Program-made: the position numbers and the translations under genes
Assembly: GCF_024699985.1 (NCBI RefSeq)
Contig: NZ_JAJONA010000001.1
Span: forward strand, 2,418,001 to 2,482,000
DNA from: Phenylobacterium sp. J367
Lineage (GTDB): Bacteria > Pseudomonadota > Alphaproteobacteria > Caulobacterales > Caulobacteraceae
DNA length: 64,000 bases
Direction: 5' to 3'
Shown here: positions 1 to 9,461 of the stretch, one piece after another
Layout: each line of letters begins with the position of its first letter
How positions within the stretch are numbered: the stretch's first letter is position 1
Notes under the pieces: generated by a model
Told to the model about the DNA's origin: nothing
The model's input: the letters and a program-made list of their open reading frames with translations, nothing else
Database searches by the model: none

Positions 1-1
1 C

Positions 2-73
2 CCACCCCTCATCTACGACATCCGCGGCCGCGAACCCGCCGAGCCCGAGCCCGCAACCGCCGACTCCTCCTAA
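2..73 (+). CDS. C-terminal end of a small conserved protein (partial, runs off the window)
   Basis: The first 72 bases read as an open frame ending in TAA at 71-73. The peptide contains LIYDIRGR and ends EPEPATADSS. The gene on the minus strand at 10935-11547 ends almost identically (LIYDIRGRDR, then EPEPATADSS), so this is the tail of a paralogue. Only 23 residues are visible, so the start and function cannot be seen. The stop codon is followed directly by the composite repeat at 74-490, as in the second copy. Confidence 0.7.
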   Translation, partial: PPLIYDIRGREPAEPEPATADSS

Positions 74-490
74 CTCCGCTCATCCCGGCGAAAGCCGGGA
101 TCCAAGCTGACTCAGCCAGCGCGCTCCGCGCGCAAGTCGAACCACAGAAACACACAGAACCACACAGAAGGCGGGCCACCCGGATGGCTAGGCGCCTCGA
201 TCGTCGTTGCGCGCCTTCCAGGCGCGCGAGTCACGCCTGCCATCTCCCCCGACCTCAACCTGTTCAGCCCCTTCTGTGTGTTTCTGTGTGTTTCTGTGGT
301 TCCATACCCGGCCCGCACCGAGCCCGCCGGCCACACCCGCGAAATCCGTGGTTCCAAAGCGACCTCAGCCTGGATCCCGGCTTTCGCCGGGATGAGCGGA
401 GGAGGGGCGGATCAATTTCGCGCCTCTCGTGGCCCCAACCCCGACACCCGCCCACGTCCACTGGCCATCCGTGAAATCCGCGGTTCCATT
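74..490. repeat. Composite inverted-repeat element, copy A
   Basis: No gene is seen between 74 and 587. The stretch is a nested inverted-repeat structure. The outer pair is a hairpin-forming repeat at 74-110 (CTCATCCCGGCGAAAGCCGG) with its reverse complement at 366-400. The inner pair is a CACAGAA-rich track at 139-170 and its reverse complement, ending TTTCTGTGGTTCC, at 271-303. The centre holds a hairpin at 209-227 (GCGCGCC-TTCCA-GGCGCGC). GTGGTTCC-like motifs follow to about 490. The same parts in the same order occur inverted at 10480-10934. The short open frames inside it are repeat artefacts. Confidence 0.75.
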
Positions 491-587
491 CCTTCAAGCC
501 ACCGCACGCGTTGCCGCCGCCACGCCTTGCGCTAAAACCGCTCGCTCGGGGCCCGTCCGAAGGCCCGCTCACGGGGAAGTCCTCACC

Positions 588-2666
588 ATGCGTTTCGCCA
601 CCGCGGCCTCGGTCGCCGCCCTCGCCACCGCCGCCCTCGGCGCCCGCACCCGCTTTCGCGGACGAAGGCATGTGGACCTACGACAACTTCCCCTCGGCCA
701 AGGTGAAGGAGACCTACGGCGTCACCGTCGACCAGCCGTGGCTCGACCGGGTGCGGTCCGCCTCCGTCCGCCTGACCACCGGCTGCTCGGCCTCGCTGGT
801 CTCGCCCGACGGCCTGGTGCTGACCAACGCCCACTGCGTGATCGAATGCGTCCAGGACCTGTCCTCGCCGCAGGCCGACTACGTCAAGGACGGCTTCCTC
901 ACGGCCACCCGGACCGAGGAGCGGACCTGCCCCGGCATGCAGGCCGAGATCCTCACCACCATCACCGACGTCACCGACCAGATCCGCGCGGCCAGCGCCG
1001 GCAAGACCGGAGCCGACTTCGTCCGGGCCCGCGACGCCGCCATGGCCGCCGCCGAGAAGGCTGGTTGCGGCGGCGACAGCACGCTCCGCTGCCAGGTGGT
1101 CAGCCTCTACCGCGGGGGCCAGTTCAAGCTCTACAAGTACCGCAAGTACGCCGACGTCCGGCTGGCCTTCGCGCCGGAGTACGCCACGGCCTTCTTCGGC
1201 GGCGACCCGGACAACTTCAACTTCCCGCGCTTCAACCTCGATATGGGTTTCCTGCGACTCTACGAGAACGGCAAGCCGGTGAAGACGCCCCAGCACCTGA
1301 CCTGGGTCAGCCGCGCGCCCAAGGAGGGCGAGGTCACCTTCGTCTCGGGCAACCCGGGCTCCACCGACCGCATGCTCACCGTCGCCCAGCTCGAGAGCCA
1401 GCGCGACCTCATCATCCCGGTCGGCCAGCTCCAGCGCTCCGAGCTGCGCGGCCGGCTGATCCAGTTCTCCGGCCAGGGCGCCGAAGAGAAGCGCATCGCC
1501 ACCGACCCCCTGACCGGCCTGGAGAACTCCTACAAGGTGTTCTTCGGCCGCCAGTTCGCGCTCAGCGACCCGGCCTTCATGGACGTCAAGCGCCAGGCCG
1601 AGGCCGAACTCAAGGCGAAGGTCGCCGCCGATCCGAAGCTCGCCGCCGAGATCGGCGACCCCTGGGCCGAGATCGCCGCGGCCCAGGCCGCGTCCGGCCC
1701 ACTTCGTCCGCTACCGCCAGCTCGAGCAGGCTGCCGGCGGCGGCTCGGTGCTGTTCAACTACGCCCGCGACCTGGTCCGCGCCGCCCAGGAGCGCGCCAA
1801 GCCCTCGGCCGAGCGCCTGCCGGCCTATGCCGACACCCGCCTGCCCCTGCTCGAGAAGACCCTGCTCGACATGAAGCCGGTCGATGCGCCGCTGGAGCAG
1901 ATCTACCTCCAGCACTGGCTGCTGAAGACCCGCGAGTACCTGACGGTCGACGATCCCGCCGTGAAGCTGGTGCTCGGCAAGGAGAGCCCGGAAGGCCTGT
2001 CGGCGCGCGTCGTGACGGGCTCGAAGCTCGCCGATCCGCTGGAACGCCGCCGGCTCTGGGAAGGGGGGCCTGGCCGCGGTCCAGGCTTCGGACGACCCGA
2101 TGATCCAGCTCGCGCTGCGTCTGGACCCGGCGGCCCGCGAGATCCGCAAGGCGTGGGAGACCGACGTCACCGGCCCCACCGACCGGGCCGCCGAGCGCAT
2201 CGCCCGCGCCCGCTTCGCCGCCTATGGCGACCAGGTCTATCCCGACGCCACCTTCACCCTGCGCCTCTCCTACGGGAAGGTGGCGGGCTGGACGCACCGG
2301 GGCGTCGAGGTGCCGGCCGTCACCACGATCGGCGGCCTCTACGAGCGGGCCACTGGCGCCGAGCCCTTCCAGCTCGCCCCGCGCTGGGCCGAGGCCGAGG
2401 GCAAGCTGGACAAGTCGATTGTCTACAACTTCGTCACCACCAACGACATCATCGGCGGCAATTCCGGCTCGCCGGTGGTGAACGCCAGGGGCGAGGTGCT
2501 GGGCGCGGCCTTCGACGGCAACATCCATTCGCTGGGCGGCGCCTACGGCTACGACGGGACCATCAACCGCACGGTGGTGGTCTCCACCGCCGCCGCGACG
2601 GAGGCGCTCAACAAGGTCTACGGCCTCACCGGCCTGGTGAAGGAACTGACGGCGAAGCGGCGCTAG
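588..2666 (+). CDS. S46 family serine peptidase (dipeptidyl-peptidase 7/11 type), broken by three frame changes
   Basis: The reconstructed protein is about 691 residues, normal for S46 exopeptidases, which remove dipeptides from peptide N-termini in the periplasm. It starts at ATG 588 with an Ala-rich signal peptide (MRFATAASVAALATAALGA). The catalytic-His motif TNAHC lies near residue 80 and the catalytic-Ser motif GGNSGSPVV near residue 624. The frame must advance by one base near 640, near 1695, and in a run of six Gs at 2063-2068; after each change the protein continues in register with family features. These are probably sequence errors, though a pseudogene cannot be excluded from this sequence alone. 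It stands alone, downstream of repeat copy A. Confidence 0.85.
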
Positions 2667-2680
2667 GGGAAGGGGAGGTC

Positions 2681-2701
2681 CGGGCGGCCCATGGCCGCCC
2701 G
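2681..2701. terminator. GC-rich hairpin between convergent genes
   Basis: Nine-base arms (CGGGCGGCC and GGCCGCCCG) separated by three bases sit between the S46 peptidase stop and the convergent small gene. There is no T-run on either strand, so terminator function is a guess from position and stem strength. Confidence 0.3.
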
Positions 2702-2708
2702 GCGGGGC

Positions 2709-2909
2709 TCAGACGGCGAAGAAGCCGTTCTCGCCGGAGATTCGCACGAGGCAGGGCTTGCCGGCGTCCTGCGCCTCGCGGGCGCGCTTGTTGGCCGACG
2801 CCTTGGCCACGTCCTTGTCCGCGGAATGGCCGAAGAACCGGCCCTCTTCCTCCACGGCCCAGCCTCCGTCGTGGCGGCATACCGTGATGATAAGTCGTTC
2901 AATTTTCAT
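2709..2909 (-). CDS. Small DUF2188-like protein
   Basis: A 66-residue protein starting MKIERLIITV and ending SGENGFFAV. The pattern (short beta start, DGGWAVEEEGR, an Ala-rich helix, then a closing strand CLVRISG) resembles the small DUF2188 fold, whose function is unknown. It has no signal peptide or membrane segment. It converges on the S46 peptidase and diverges from the cold-shock gene. The tail of the histidine kinase at 24584-26249 has the same pattern. Family assignment rests on pattern only. Confidence 0.6.
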   Translation of the reverse strand: MKIERLIITVCRHDGGWAVEEEGRFFGHSADKDVAKASANKRAREAQDAGKPCLVRISGENGFFAV

Positions 2910-2988
2910 CGCGAACCCCTAGCATAAGTCGGGCCGGATGCGGGAAAAACCTGCGTGGCGCTTGTCGCGCGAAGGACAATCTCCCATA

Positions 2989-3133
2989 TTGACGCGATCA
3001 AAATTCGTTTTGGCTCGCCTGCCACTCGCGGAACTGCTTCGGCCCGCCCGCGAATCTGCCTCCGACCCTCTCCGAAAATTTGATCTCGCCGTCCGTGTTG
3101 GGCGCGGGAATTCTGTCCGGAAAGGGACTATCT
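2989..3133 (+). promoter_or_regulatory. Upstream region and leader of the cold-shock gene
   Basis: A TTGACG box at 2989 lies about 145 bases upstream of the cold-shock start, followed by a tract of lower GC than its surroundings. Long 5' leaders are common in cspA-type genes, where they act as temperature-sensitive RNA. I cannot locate a convincing -10 box, so the transcription start and leader length are inferred. RBS-like GGAAAGGGA precedes the start codon. Confidence 0.3.
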
Positions 3134-3343
3134 ATGCAAATCGGCGTCGTGAAGTGGTTCAACCCCACCAAGGGCTTTGGCTTCATCCAACCTGAAGAGG
3201 GCGGCGCGGACGTGTTCGTGCACATCTCGGCCGTCGAACGCGCCGGCATCGGCTCGCTCAACGAAGGTCAGCGTATCGGCTTCGAGCTGGAGCGCGACCA
3301 GCGCAGCGGCAAGATGTCGGCCGGCCAGCTCCAGGCCGTCTGA
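3134..3343 (+). CDS. Cold-shock domain protein (CspA family)
   Basis: A 69-residue single cold-shock domain. It has both RNA-binding motifs: GFGFI (RNP1-like, within [15 protein letters not shown]) and DVFVHIS (RNP2-like). This family binds single-stranded RNA/DNA and works as an RNA chaperone in cold or stationary phase. The start at 3134 (MQIGVVKW) is the canonical N-terminus; an upstream in-frame extension to 3080 has no family support. A strong terminator follows at 3381-3408, so the gene is probably monocistronic. Confidence 0.95.
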   Translation: MQIGVVKWFNPTKGFGFIQPEEGGADVFVHISAVERAGIGSLNEGQRIGFELERDQRSGKMSAGQLQAV

Positions 3344-3380
3344 GCTGCGGCGGGCCTCACAGCCCGCCCTTGAAATTCTG

Positions 3381-3408
3381 ACGGGCCGGCGGTAGCCGGC
3401 CCGTTTTT
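3381..3408 (+). terminator. Rho-independent terminator of the cold-shock gene
   Basis: An ACGGGCCGGC stem with its complement GCCGGCCCGT and a loop of a few bases, followed by a T-run, ends just before infA. It is the textbook intrinsic-terminator form on the plus strand. Confidence 0.9.
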
Positions 3409-3433
3409 CATGTCATTCCAAGGGAGGGGCCGC

Positions 3434-3703
3434 ATGGCCAAGGAAGAACTGGTGGAGTTCGACGGACAGATCGTCGAGCTGCTGCCTGAGGGCCGTTTCC
3501 GCGTGAAGCTGGAGAACGACCACGAGATCCTCGCCTACACCGCAGGCAAGATGAAGAAGCACCGCATCCGCTCGATGGTGGGCGACAAGGTGACGGTCGA
3601 GATGACTCCCTACGACATGGACCGGGGCCGGATCATCTTCCGCCACCGCGACACCAGCCCGCGCATCGGCGGCGCCCCGCGCCCCGTCTACCGCAAGCGC
3701 TAG
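3434..3703 (+). CDS. infA: Translation initiation factor IF-1
   Basis: An 89-residue protein with the S1-like OB fold of IF-1: [33 protein letters not shown] and [12 protein letters not shown]. It binds the ribosomal A site during initiation. The start at 3434 gives the usual N-terminus; a longer frame from 3410 adds residues absent from IF-1. The C-terminal extension ([13 protein letters not shown]) is typical of alphaproteobacterial copies. Its stop overlaps that of the convergent kdpE by three bases. Confidence 0.95.
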   Translation: MAKEELVEFDGQIVELLPEGRFRVKLENDHEILAYTAGKMKKHRIRSMVGDKVTVEMTPYDMDRGRIIFRHRDTSPRIGGAPRPVYRKR

Positions 3704-4395
3704 TCGTCGGACCTGAGGCGGTAGCCGACCCCCGGCTCGGTGAGCACCAGCCGGGGACTGGACGGCTCGGCCTCCAGCTTCTGGCGGAGCTGGCCGACCA
3801 GCACGCGCACGAACTGGGCGTCCACCTGGGCGCCCGCGCCCCAGACCGCGGCGATGATCTGACGATGGGTGACCACCCGTCCGGCGTGCCGCGCGAGCGT
3901 CCGCAGAAGGTCGTACTCCCGGGGCGTCAGCTTCACCTCCTCGCCCAGGATTTGCACCCGCCGGAGCGCGAAGTCGAGCTCCAGGTCGCCGGACCGGAAC
4001 ACCGCCTGGGCTGCGAACCGCCGCTCCCGCCCGCGCAGGCTGGCCCGCACCCGGGCCAGCAGCTCGCCCACGCCGACCGGCTTGTTGACGAAGTCGTCGG
4101 CGCCGAGGTCCAGGGCCGCGATCTTCTCGTCCTCCAGGTCGCGGGCCGAGAGCACGATCACCGGGGCGTCCGACCATTCCCGCAGCCGGGAGATCACCTG
4201 CTTGCCGTCCATGTCCGGCAGGCCGAGGTCGAGGATCACCACGTCGCACGGGTCGGCCGCCATGGTCTCCAGCGCCGCCTCGCCGGTCTCCACGGCCTCG
4301 ACCGCATAGCCCGCCGCGATCAGCGCCGGCTTCAGCGCGCGCACGATCTGCGGCTCGTCGTCGACCAGCAGCAGGCGGACAGGGGCCCCGCTCAT
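3700..4395 (-). CDS. kdpE: KdpE-like response regulator (OmpR family)
   Basis: A 231-residue receiver plus winged-helix protein. Acidic pocket D12/D13, phosphoacceptor D56 in [13 protein letters not shown] and Lys in FVNKPV are present. The C-terminal OmpR-type DNA-binding domain carries LTPREYDLL and ends [10 protein letters not shown]. Its start overlaps the stop of the sensor kinase (ATGA), so the two are translationally coupled. KdpE classically activates the high-affinity K+ ATPase operon, but no kdpFABC is present here, so the target may be elsewhere. Confidence 0.85.
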   Translation of the reverse strand: MSGAPVRLLLVDDEPQIVRALKPALIAAGYAVEAVETGEAALETMAADPCDVVILDLGLPDMDGKQVISRLREWSDAPVIVLSARDLEDEKIAALDLGADDFVNKPVGVGELLARVRASLRGRERRFAAQAVFRSGDLELDFALRRVQILGEEVKLTPREYDLLRTLARHAGRVVTHRQIIAAVWGAGAQVDAQFVRVLVGQLRQKLEAEPSSPRLVLTEPGVGYRLRSDD

Positions 4396-5837
4396 GCCGC
4401 CGCCGGCACGGCCAGCGTCACCCGCAGGCCGCCGCCGTCCGTCCTGTTCAGCGCCTCGACCCGCCCGCCCATGCCCTCCAGAAGACCCCGGGCGATGGAG
4501 AGCCCCAGGCCGGTGCCCGGCGTCCGTGCCGTCCGGTCGCTGCGGTAGAACTTCTCGAAGATCCGCTCCAGTTCGGCCTCGCGCACCCCGGGTCCCTCGT
4601 CGGCCACCTCGACACGCACCATGCCGTCCCGGACCGCAGCGGTGACCGTGATCGCCCCGCCGGCGGGCGTGTAGCGCGCGGCGTTCTCCACCACATTGCC
4701 CACGGCCTGCTCGAAGAGCACGGCGTCGCCGAGGCCCTCCGGCAGGTCGGCCGGCGCCGCGAGCTGCACGAACCTGCCTGCCGCCCGCCGCTCGGCCGCC
4801 CGCTCGATCGCCTCGGCGACGCTGAACGCCGAGGTCGTCACCTTGAGCTGGCCGGCCTCCAGGCGGGTCATGTTCAGCAGGTTGGCGACGAAGCTGTCCA
4901 GCCGCGCGGCCTCCTCCTGGATGGTGGCGGCCAGGTCGGCGCGCACCGGCTCCTCGAAGGCGTGGCCGTACTCCTGCAGGCTCGAGGCCGAGGCCATGAT
5001 CGCCGCCAGCGGCGTCCTGAGGTCGTGGGAGATCGAGGACAGCAGCGCGTTGCGCAGCGCCTCTGTCCGGGCCTGGGTCTCCGCCTCCGACTTGGCGGCG
5101 GCGAGATGGGCGCGGGAGATCGCCGCGGCCCCGACGTCCACCAGGATCTCGATGAGCTGCGGCTCGGGCGGCGGATCGGCGGAGGGCGCCCAGGCCGCCA
5201 GGCCCCAGACCTCGCCGTCGGCCCGGAGCGGGCGCAGCCGCCAGCCGCCGTGCGTGGCCGTCCGCGCCGTCGGTTCGGTCATAGAGACGGCCACCGCCTC
5301 GGGGGAGACCCCGGGGATCGCGCCCGGCGCCCGGGCGGCGTCCTCCACAGCGCTCGGCCCGCCTGCCGCCGCAGCCAGGTGGTGCGCGAGGCGGTCCCGG
5401 ATGTAGGTCTCGTCCGAGGAGGCCGAGAAGTCCCGCGTCGCGTCGAACAGCACGCGGGTGGCGTGGGCGCGCGCCTCGGCCCGCTTCGCCGCGTCGCGGA
5501 CCCGGCCGGTGAGCAGGCCGGTCAGCATGGCCACCGCCAGGAAGACCGTCAGGTTGATCGCGTCCTCGGCCTCGAACGACAGCGAGAACCGGGGCTCCAC
5601 CAGGTAAAAGTTGTACACGAGGAAGGCGAGGCCGGCGGCAAGCCAGGCGGGTCCCGATCCATAGAGGAAGGCGGTGACGAGCACGCCCGCCAGGAAGACC
5701 ATCGACAACCGCGTGCTGCCGGTCACCCGGAACAGCGCTTCGGCCGCCAGCGTCGTTACGGCCACGATCGCCAGCGACGCGGCATAGCGCCGCCAGGACG
5801 GCATGGGGGAGGGGGTCATCTTCACCGGTGACACCAT
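4392..5837 (-). CDS. kdpD: KdpD-like sensor histidine kinase lacking the N-terminal KdpD/USP domains
   Basis: A 481-residue kinase partner of the adjacent regulator. It begins with about four membrane helices (residues about 15-105, DUF4118 type, with the LVYNFYLVEPRFS motif typical of KdpD), then a GAF-like region, a HisKA dimerisation helix with SISHDLRTPLAA (His near 270), and an ATPase domain with NVVENAARYTPAGG and GTGLGLSIARGL. Full-length KdpD is roughly 900 residues; the cytoplasmic KdpD and USP modules are missing. The frame is intact, so the short form is probably genuine. MVSPVK at 5837 and MTPSPM at 5819 are both possible starts. Confidence 0.8.
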   Translation of the reverse strand: MVSPVKMTPSPMPSWRRYAASLAIVAVTTLAAEALFRVTGSTRLSMVFLAGVLVTAFLYGSGPAWLAAGLAFLVYNFYLVEPRFSLSFEAEDAINLTVFLAVAMLTGLLTGRVRDAAKRAEARAHATRVLFDATRDFSASSDETYIRDRLAHHLAAAAGGPSAVEDAARAPGAIPGVSPEAVAVSMTEPTARTATHGGWRLRPLRADGEVWGLAAWAPSADPPPEPQLIEILVDVGAAAISRAHLAAAKSEAETQARTEALRNALLSSISHDLRTPLAAIMASASSLQEYGHAFEEPVRADLAATIQEEAARLDSFVANLLNMTRLEAGQLKVTTSAFSVAEAIERAAERRAAGRFVQLAAPADLPEGLGDAVLFEQAVGNVVENAARYTPAGGAITVTAAVRDGMVRVEVADEGPGVREAELERIFEKFYRSDRTARTPGTGLGLSIARGLLEGMGGRVEALNRTDGGGLRVTLAVPAAA

Positions 5838-5973
5838 CGCGCATCCCCGACGTCAATTATGCGAGGCTTATGGACAGCCCCCGCGGCCGTTAAACTTATA
5901 ATTTCCTTATGGTTGGCCTGCCGGAACAGGCTGACATCTTCCGTCCCTCGTTTGCTTCGCACTCCGGGGCGCC

Positions 5974-7135
5974 ATGCGCAGTCGATTGATCTCCATCCTG
6001 GCCGTGAACGAAGACGATCTCGTCTTCGCCGCCGACGAAGGCCCGGCCGATGGCCTGCCGTCGGGCGGCGCCGGCCTGCCCGAGGAGGCTGCCGAGCCGG
6101 ATCCGGTGGACGTCGCCGATCCCGAACCGGAGCCGCCGGCGCGGAGCCGGGTCCCGATCCGGACGAGGAACCGCCGCCGCCCGTCGATCCGGCGCCCCAG
6201 CCGCCGCCGGTCCACACTCCCAATCCCGGCCCCGACACGATCGACTTCGGACAGATCCTGATCGACCGGCCGGACGTGCTGAAGGGCTTCTACGAGACCT
6301 ATTACGGCGCCGGGAACGACCGGAACTCGACCGCCTGGGCCGAACGCGTCGGCGAGGCCACGCCGGAGGCCTATGCGAAGTTCTGGTACTTCGCGCACGG
6401 CCGCTGGGAGGGCTACGCCCAGGGAGAGACCACGGCGCAGGACACCATCTCGGCCGAGCGCATCCTGGCCGAGCGCCCCGACGTGCTGCGCGCCTATTAC
6501 GAGGCCTACTACGCGAACAACGACAAGAACTCCGACGCCTGGAGCAAGCGCGTCGGCGGCGAGACGGCCGAAGACTACGCCCGGTACTGGTACGAAAAGT
6601 ACGGGCGCTGGGAGGGTTACTCCCAGTCGGACAAGGCGGCGGCCGAGGCCATCGACGTCACGCGCCTGCTGGACGAACGACCCGACGTCTTCCGCGCCTA
6701 CTACGAGGAGTTCTACGGCGAGAACAACGACCGAAAGTCGAACGCCTGGATCGACCGGGTGGGGGGCGACACGGTCGAGGACTACGCAAAGTACTGGTAC
6801 GTCACCTACGGTCAGAAGCAGGGCTACAGCCAGCGTCCGCCCGGCGAGGAGCAACCCGGCGGGCCGAGCGGTCCTGGTGAACCTTCCGACCCCGGTCCGC
6901 CGGTCCACGACCCGGCGGACGATCCGTGGAACCACCCGGCGCTCTTCCCCGACTGGAAGCCGCCCTACGAGGGCTGGCAGCCGCCGCCGGACATCTGGCA
7001 CGGCACGGGCGGCGGGACCGGGACCCCGGATCCCGAGCCCCGGCCGGAGCCGGAGGCCCCCTGGAGCCGATCCCCGACCCGGACCCGGCCGCCGCGTCGG
7101 CCGGCTCCCTCTTCGAACCGGACCCGTTCGGCTGA
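5974..7135 (+). CDS. Protein with three Tyr/Trp-rich repeats of about 60 residues (unknown function)
   Basis: Starts MRSRLISILAVNEDDLVFAA with no clear signal peptide, followed by a Pro/Glu/Asp-rich linker. Three repeats follow at about 6240-6422, 6441-6626 and 6648-6833. Each has RPDVLRAYYEAYY, an Asn/Asp segment such as NNDKNSDAW, then AEDYARYWYEKYGRWEGYSQ. A Pro-rich tail follows and the end reads SLFEPDPFG. Two missing bases are implied, near 6141 and in a C-run near 7062; the corrected length is about 387 residues. The repeat faintly recalls NPDV...YGxxEGR repeats of large secreted RTX-type proteins. I do not recognise the family. Confidence 0.65.
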
Positions 7136-7307
7136 CCCGCTTCCGGGGCGGCTCCCCCCGCCGTCCCGGCCGATCGCCGGGCGAAGGGTCAGCATCCTGG
7201 CCCAAGGCCCGGCGCTCCGCCCGTCCCCCTGCGCCATTCCCGTGGCGCGAAGCGGGCGGCCCGCTCCGTCTTCGGCCGAACGCCGCGGACGGGGCGGGTG
7301 AGGCGCC

Positions 7308-7896
7308 TCAGTCCGGCCCATCGCGCCCGAACGCCTCCAGGCAGAGCCGGCGTCCGAACGCCTCGGCGAGCGCGTCCGTGCGGTCCGAGACGATCCGGGT
7401 CAGGGCCTTGCCGGACGGGGTCTCGGCCACGATCCGGTAGCGGCCGACGATCGCGCCGCCGGCGGCGGGGTCGGCGAACTCGACCAGGCCCTCGATGCGG
7501 TCGCGGCCGCGGCCGTCCCAGAGCGAGGCGAACCGGTCGTCATAGGTCAGCGCGTCGATCCGGATCCGGGCCTCGAGCGGCCGGGCGCCGGCGGCGCAGC
7601 GGGACAGCTCCGGCTCGATCTCGGCGGACACGGCCCACTCCAGCGCCTGCTCGTCGCTCGACCGGTCAGGGCCGTATACGACGGGCTCGCCAGCCGGCAG
7701 CGTCTCGCGTCCGAGGGTCTGCGCATAGCGGTCGACGACCGGCCAGGGGGCCTCGATATCCAGCCGGACGACCCGGGCCCCGGCCGCCAGGTCCGGCGGC
7801 AGGCGCAGGTCCGGTCCGCCGATCACCCGCGGCGTCGGAGCGATGGCGCAGGCCGCGAGGAGGAGCCCGGCGAAGGGGGGCGACAGGGAATCTCAT
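7308..7896 (-). CDS. Putative lipoprotein of unknown function
   Basis: About 195 residues once one extra base in a six-base run at 7875-7880 is removed. The corrected N-terminus (MRFPVAP, then FAGLLLAAC) is a lipoprotein signal with lipobox LAAC, so the mature protein would be membrane-anchored and periplasmic. The downstream frame from VIGGPDLRLP to the stop is clean and ends LEAFGRDGPD. No enzyme motif is recognised. It lies between the convergent repeat protein and a co-directional SDR gene. Confidence 0.65.
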
Positions 7897-7966
7897 CGGC
7901 CCAGCCTGCCGGTCCACGGCCCGCCTGCAAGCACCGAGCGACAGGCGACGGCCGCCACGCGACGCC

Positions 7967-8742
7967 TCAGCGCCGGCCCTGGCCGTCGTCGACCTTGACC
8001 ACCGTCCCGGTCACCGCGTCCGAGGCCGGGGCGGCCAGGAAGAGCAGGGTGGAGTCGAGCTGGGCCGGGTCGCCGATCCGCTTGCGCGGCAGGCTCGCGG
8101 AGAAGTCGCCGACGCGGGCGAGCATCCCGTCCATCATCTCGGAGGCGAAGGCGCCGGGCGCGATGGCGTTGACGTTAATGCCGAACCTCGCCCACTCGAC
8201 CGCCAGGGCCTCGGTCATCCTCACCACCGCGGCCTTGCTGACCGAATAGAGCGCCGCGCCGCCGCCCGAGTAGTCGTAGGCCGCCATCGAGGCGATGTTG
8301 ACGATCCGGCCCGGCCGCTCGGCCGCGATCAGCCGCCGGGCCACCTCGCAGGACAGGACGAACGGCGCGCGGACGTTGACGTCCAGGACCCGGTCGATGA
8401 GCTCCAGCGGCATCTTCACGGCCCGCTGGGCGTCGGGGGATGCCGGCGTTGTTGACGAGAATGGTGACGGGTCCCAGCGCCGCCTCGGCCCGGGCGACTA
8501 GATCCGGCAGCTCCTCGGCCGCGGTCATGTCGGCGGTCAGCGCCACCGCCTCGCCGCCGGACGCCCGGATTTCCACCGCCAGGGCCTCCAGCCGGTCCAG
8601 ACGCCGCGCCGCCACCGCCACCTTCGCGCCGGCCGCCGCCAGCACCCGGGCGAACCTGGCCCCGAGGCCCGAGGGAGGCGCCGGTGACGAGCGCGGTCTG
8701 GCCGGTCAGGTCGTGCGAGGCGTTGGGCAGCGGATAGGTCAT
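7967..8742 (-). CDS. SDR family oxidoreductase
   Basis: A classical short-chain dehydrogenase of about 257 residues after correction of two extra bases (near 8671 and in a C-run near 8437). The NAD(P)-binding TGASSGLG motif is restored by the first correction. NNAG, catalytic Ser in IVNIASMAAYD and YSVSK (catalytic Tyr/Lys) follow, and the end GTVVKVDDGQG is typical of the fold. It starts at ATG 8742 (MTYPLPNASHDL). Substrate cannot be told. It diverges from the ACT-domain gene. Confidence 0.85.
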
Positions 8743-8860
8743 GGCGGGGTCCCTGGTTTCGCAGGAGCCTGGACCGGCTGACGTGGCGGAGGGCGAGCGT
8801 CCAGCCGATTGACGGGCGCGGCCCGGCGTGGCTCGTTCCCACGCCGCATTGGAGACACCC

Positions 8861-9385
8861 ATGGCGTCCGTGATCCTGAGCGTTGTCGGCAGCGACCGGC
8901 CCGGCCTCACCGGCATCCTCGCCGACGCGGTGCTGTCCGCCGGAGGCAACTGGCTGGAGAGCCACCTGTCGCGGCTGGGCGGCCTGTACGTGGGCTCGGC
9001 CCTGGTGGAGATCGACGACGGCAAGGTGGATGCCCTGCGCGCCGCGGTCCGCGCGGTGGACGCGGAGGGCCTCGAGGTCCGCATCACGCCAGCGGTGGAG
9101 GCGCCGGAGGCGGCCGGCGAGGCCCTGCAGCTCAGCCTCGTGGGCCAGGACCGGCCGGGCATCGTGCGCCAGGTGACGTCGGCGATCAGCGGGCTCGACG
9201 TCAACATCGAGGCGCTGGACACCCGGCTGGCGCCCGAGCCGCACTCCGGGGCGCCGCTGTTCCACCTGGACGCCCGGCTGCGCCTGCCGTCGGCGGTCTC
9301 GGCGGCGACGCTGCAGGCGGCGCTGGAGCAGATCTCCGCGGAGATCATGGTCGACATCGCCCTGATCCCGGCCAGGGCCGGCTGA
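8861..9385 (+). CDS. Tandem ACT-domain protein (glycine-cleavage repressor-like)
   Basis: A 174-residue protein made of two ACT domains. The first starts SVILSVVGSDRPGLTGIL and the second starts LQLSLVGQDRPGIVRQVTS. This architecture is shared with GcvR-type proteins and other amino-acid-sensing ACT pairs. The start at 8861 is preceded by GGAGAC at 8851-8856; an in-frame start at 8828 lacks a good RBS. It has no DNA-binding domain, so regulation would be through a partner protein. Confidence 0.8.
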   Translation: MASVILSVVGSDRPGLTGILADAVLSAGGNWLESHLSRLGGLYVGSALVEIDDGKVDALRAAVRAVDAEGLEVRITPAVEAPEAAGEALQLSLVGQDRPGIVRQVTSAISGLDVNIEALDTRLAPEPHSGAPLFHLDARLRLPSAVSAATLQAALEQISAEIMVDIALIPARAG

Positions 9386-9388
9386 GGA

Positions 9389-9406
9389 CGGCGCGGCGCC
9401 GCGCCG
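9389..9406. other. Perfect 18-base palindrome after the ACT gene
   Basis: CGGCGCGGCGCCGCGCCG starts four bases after the stop codon. It could fold as a hairpin or act as a dimeric binding site. There is no T-run, so it is at best a weak terminator candidate. Confidence 0.35.
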
Positions 9407-9461
9407 CGAACAGACCGAAGGTTCAAAGGACACGCCGGCGGACTCCTGCTACGGCTTGACC

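Noticed and set aside
112..535. Several short open frames inside the composite repeat
   Set aside because: They translate hairpin repeats and CACAGAA tracks; similar frames appear in the other copy.
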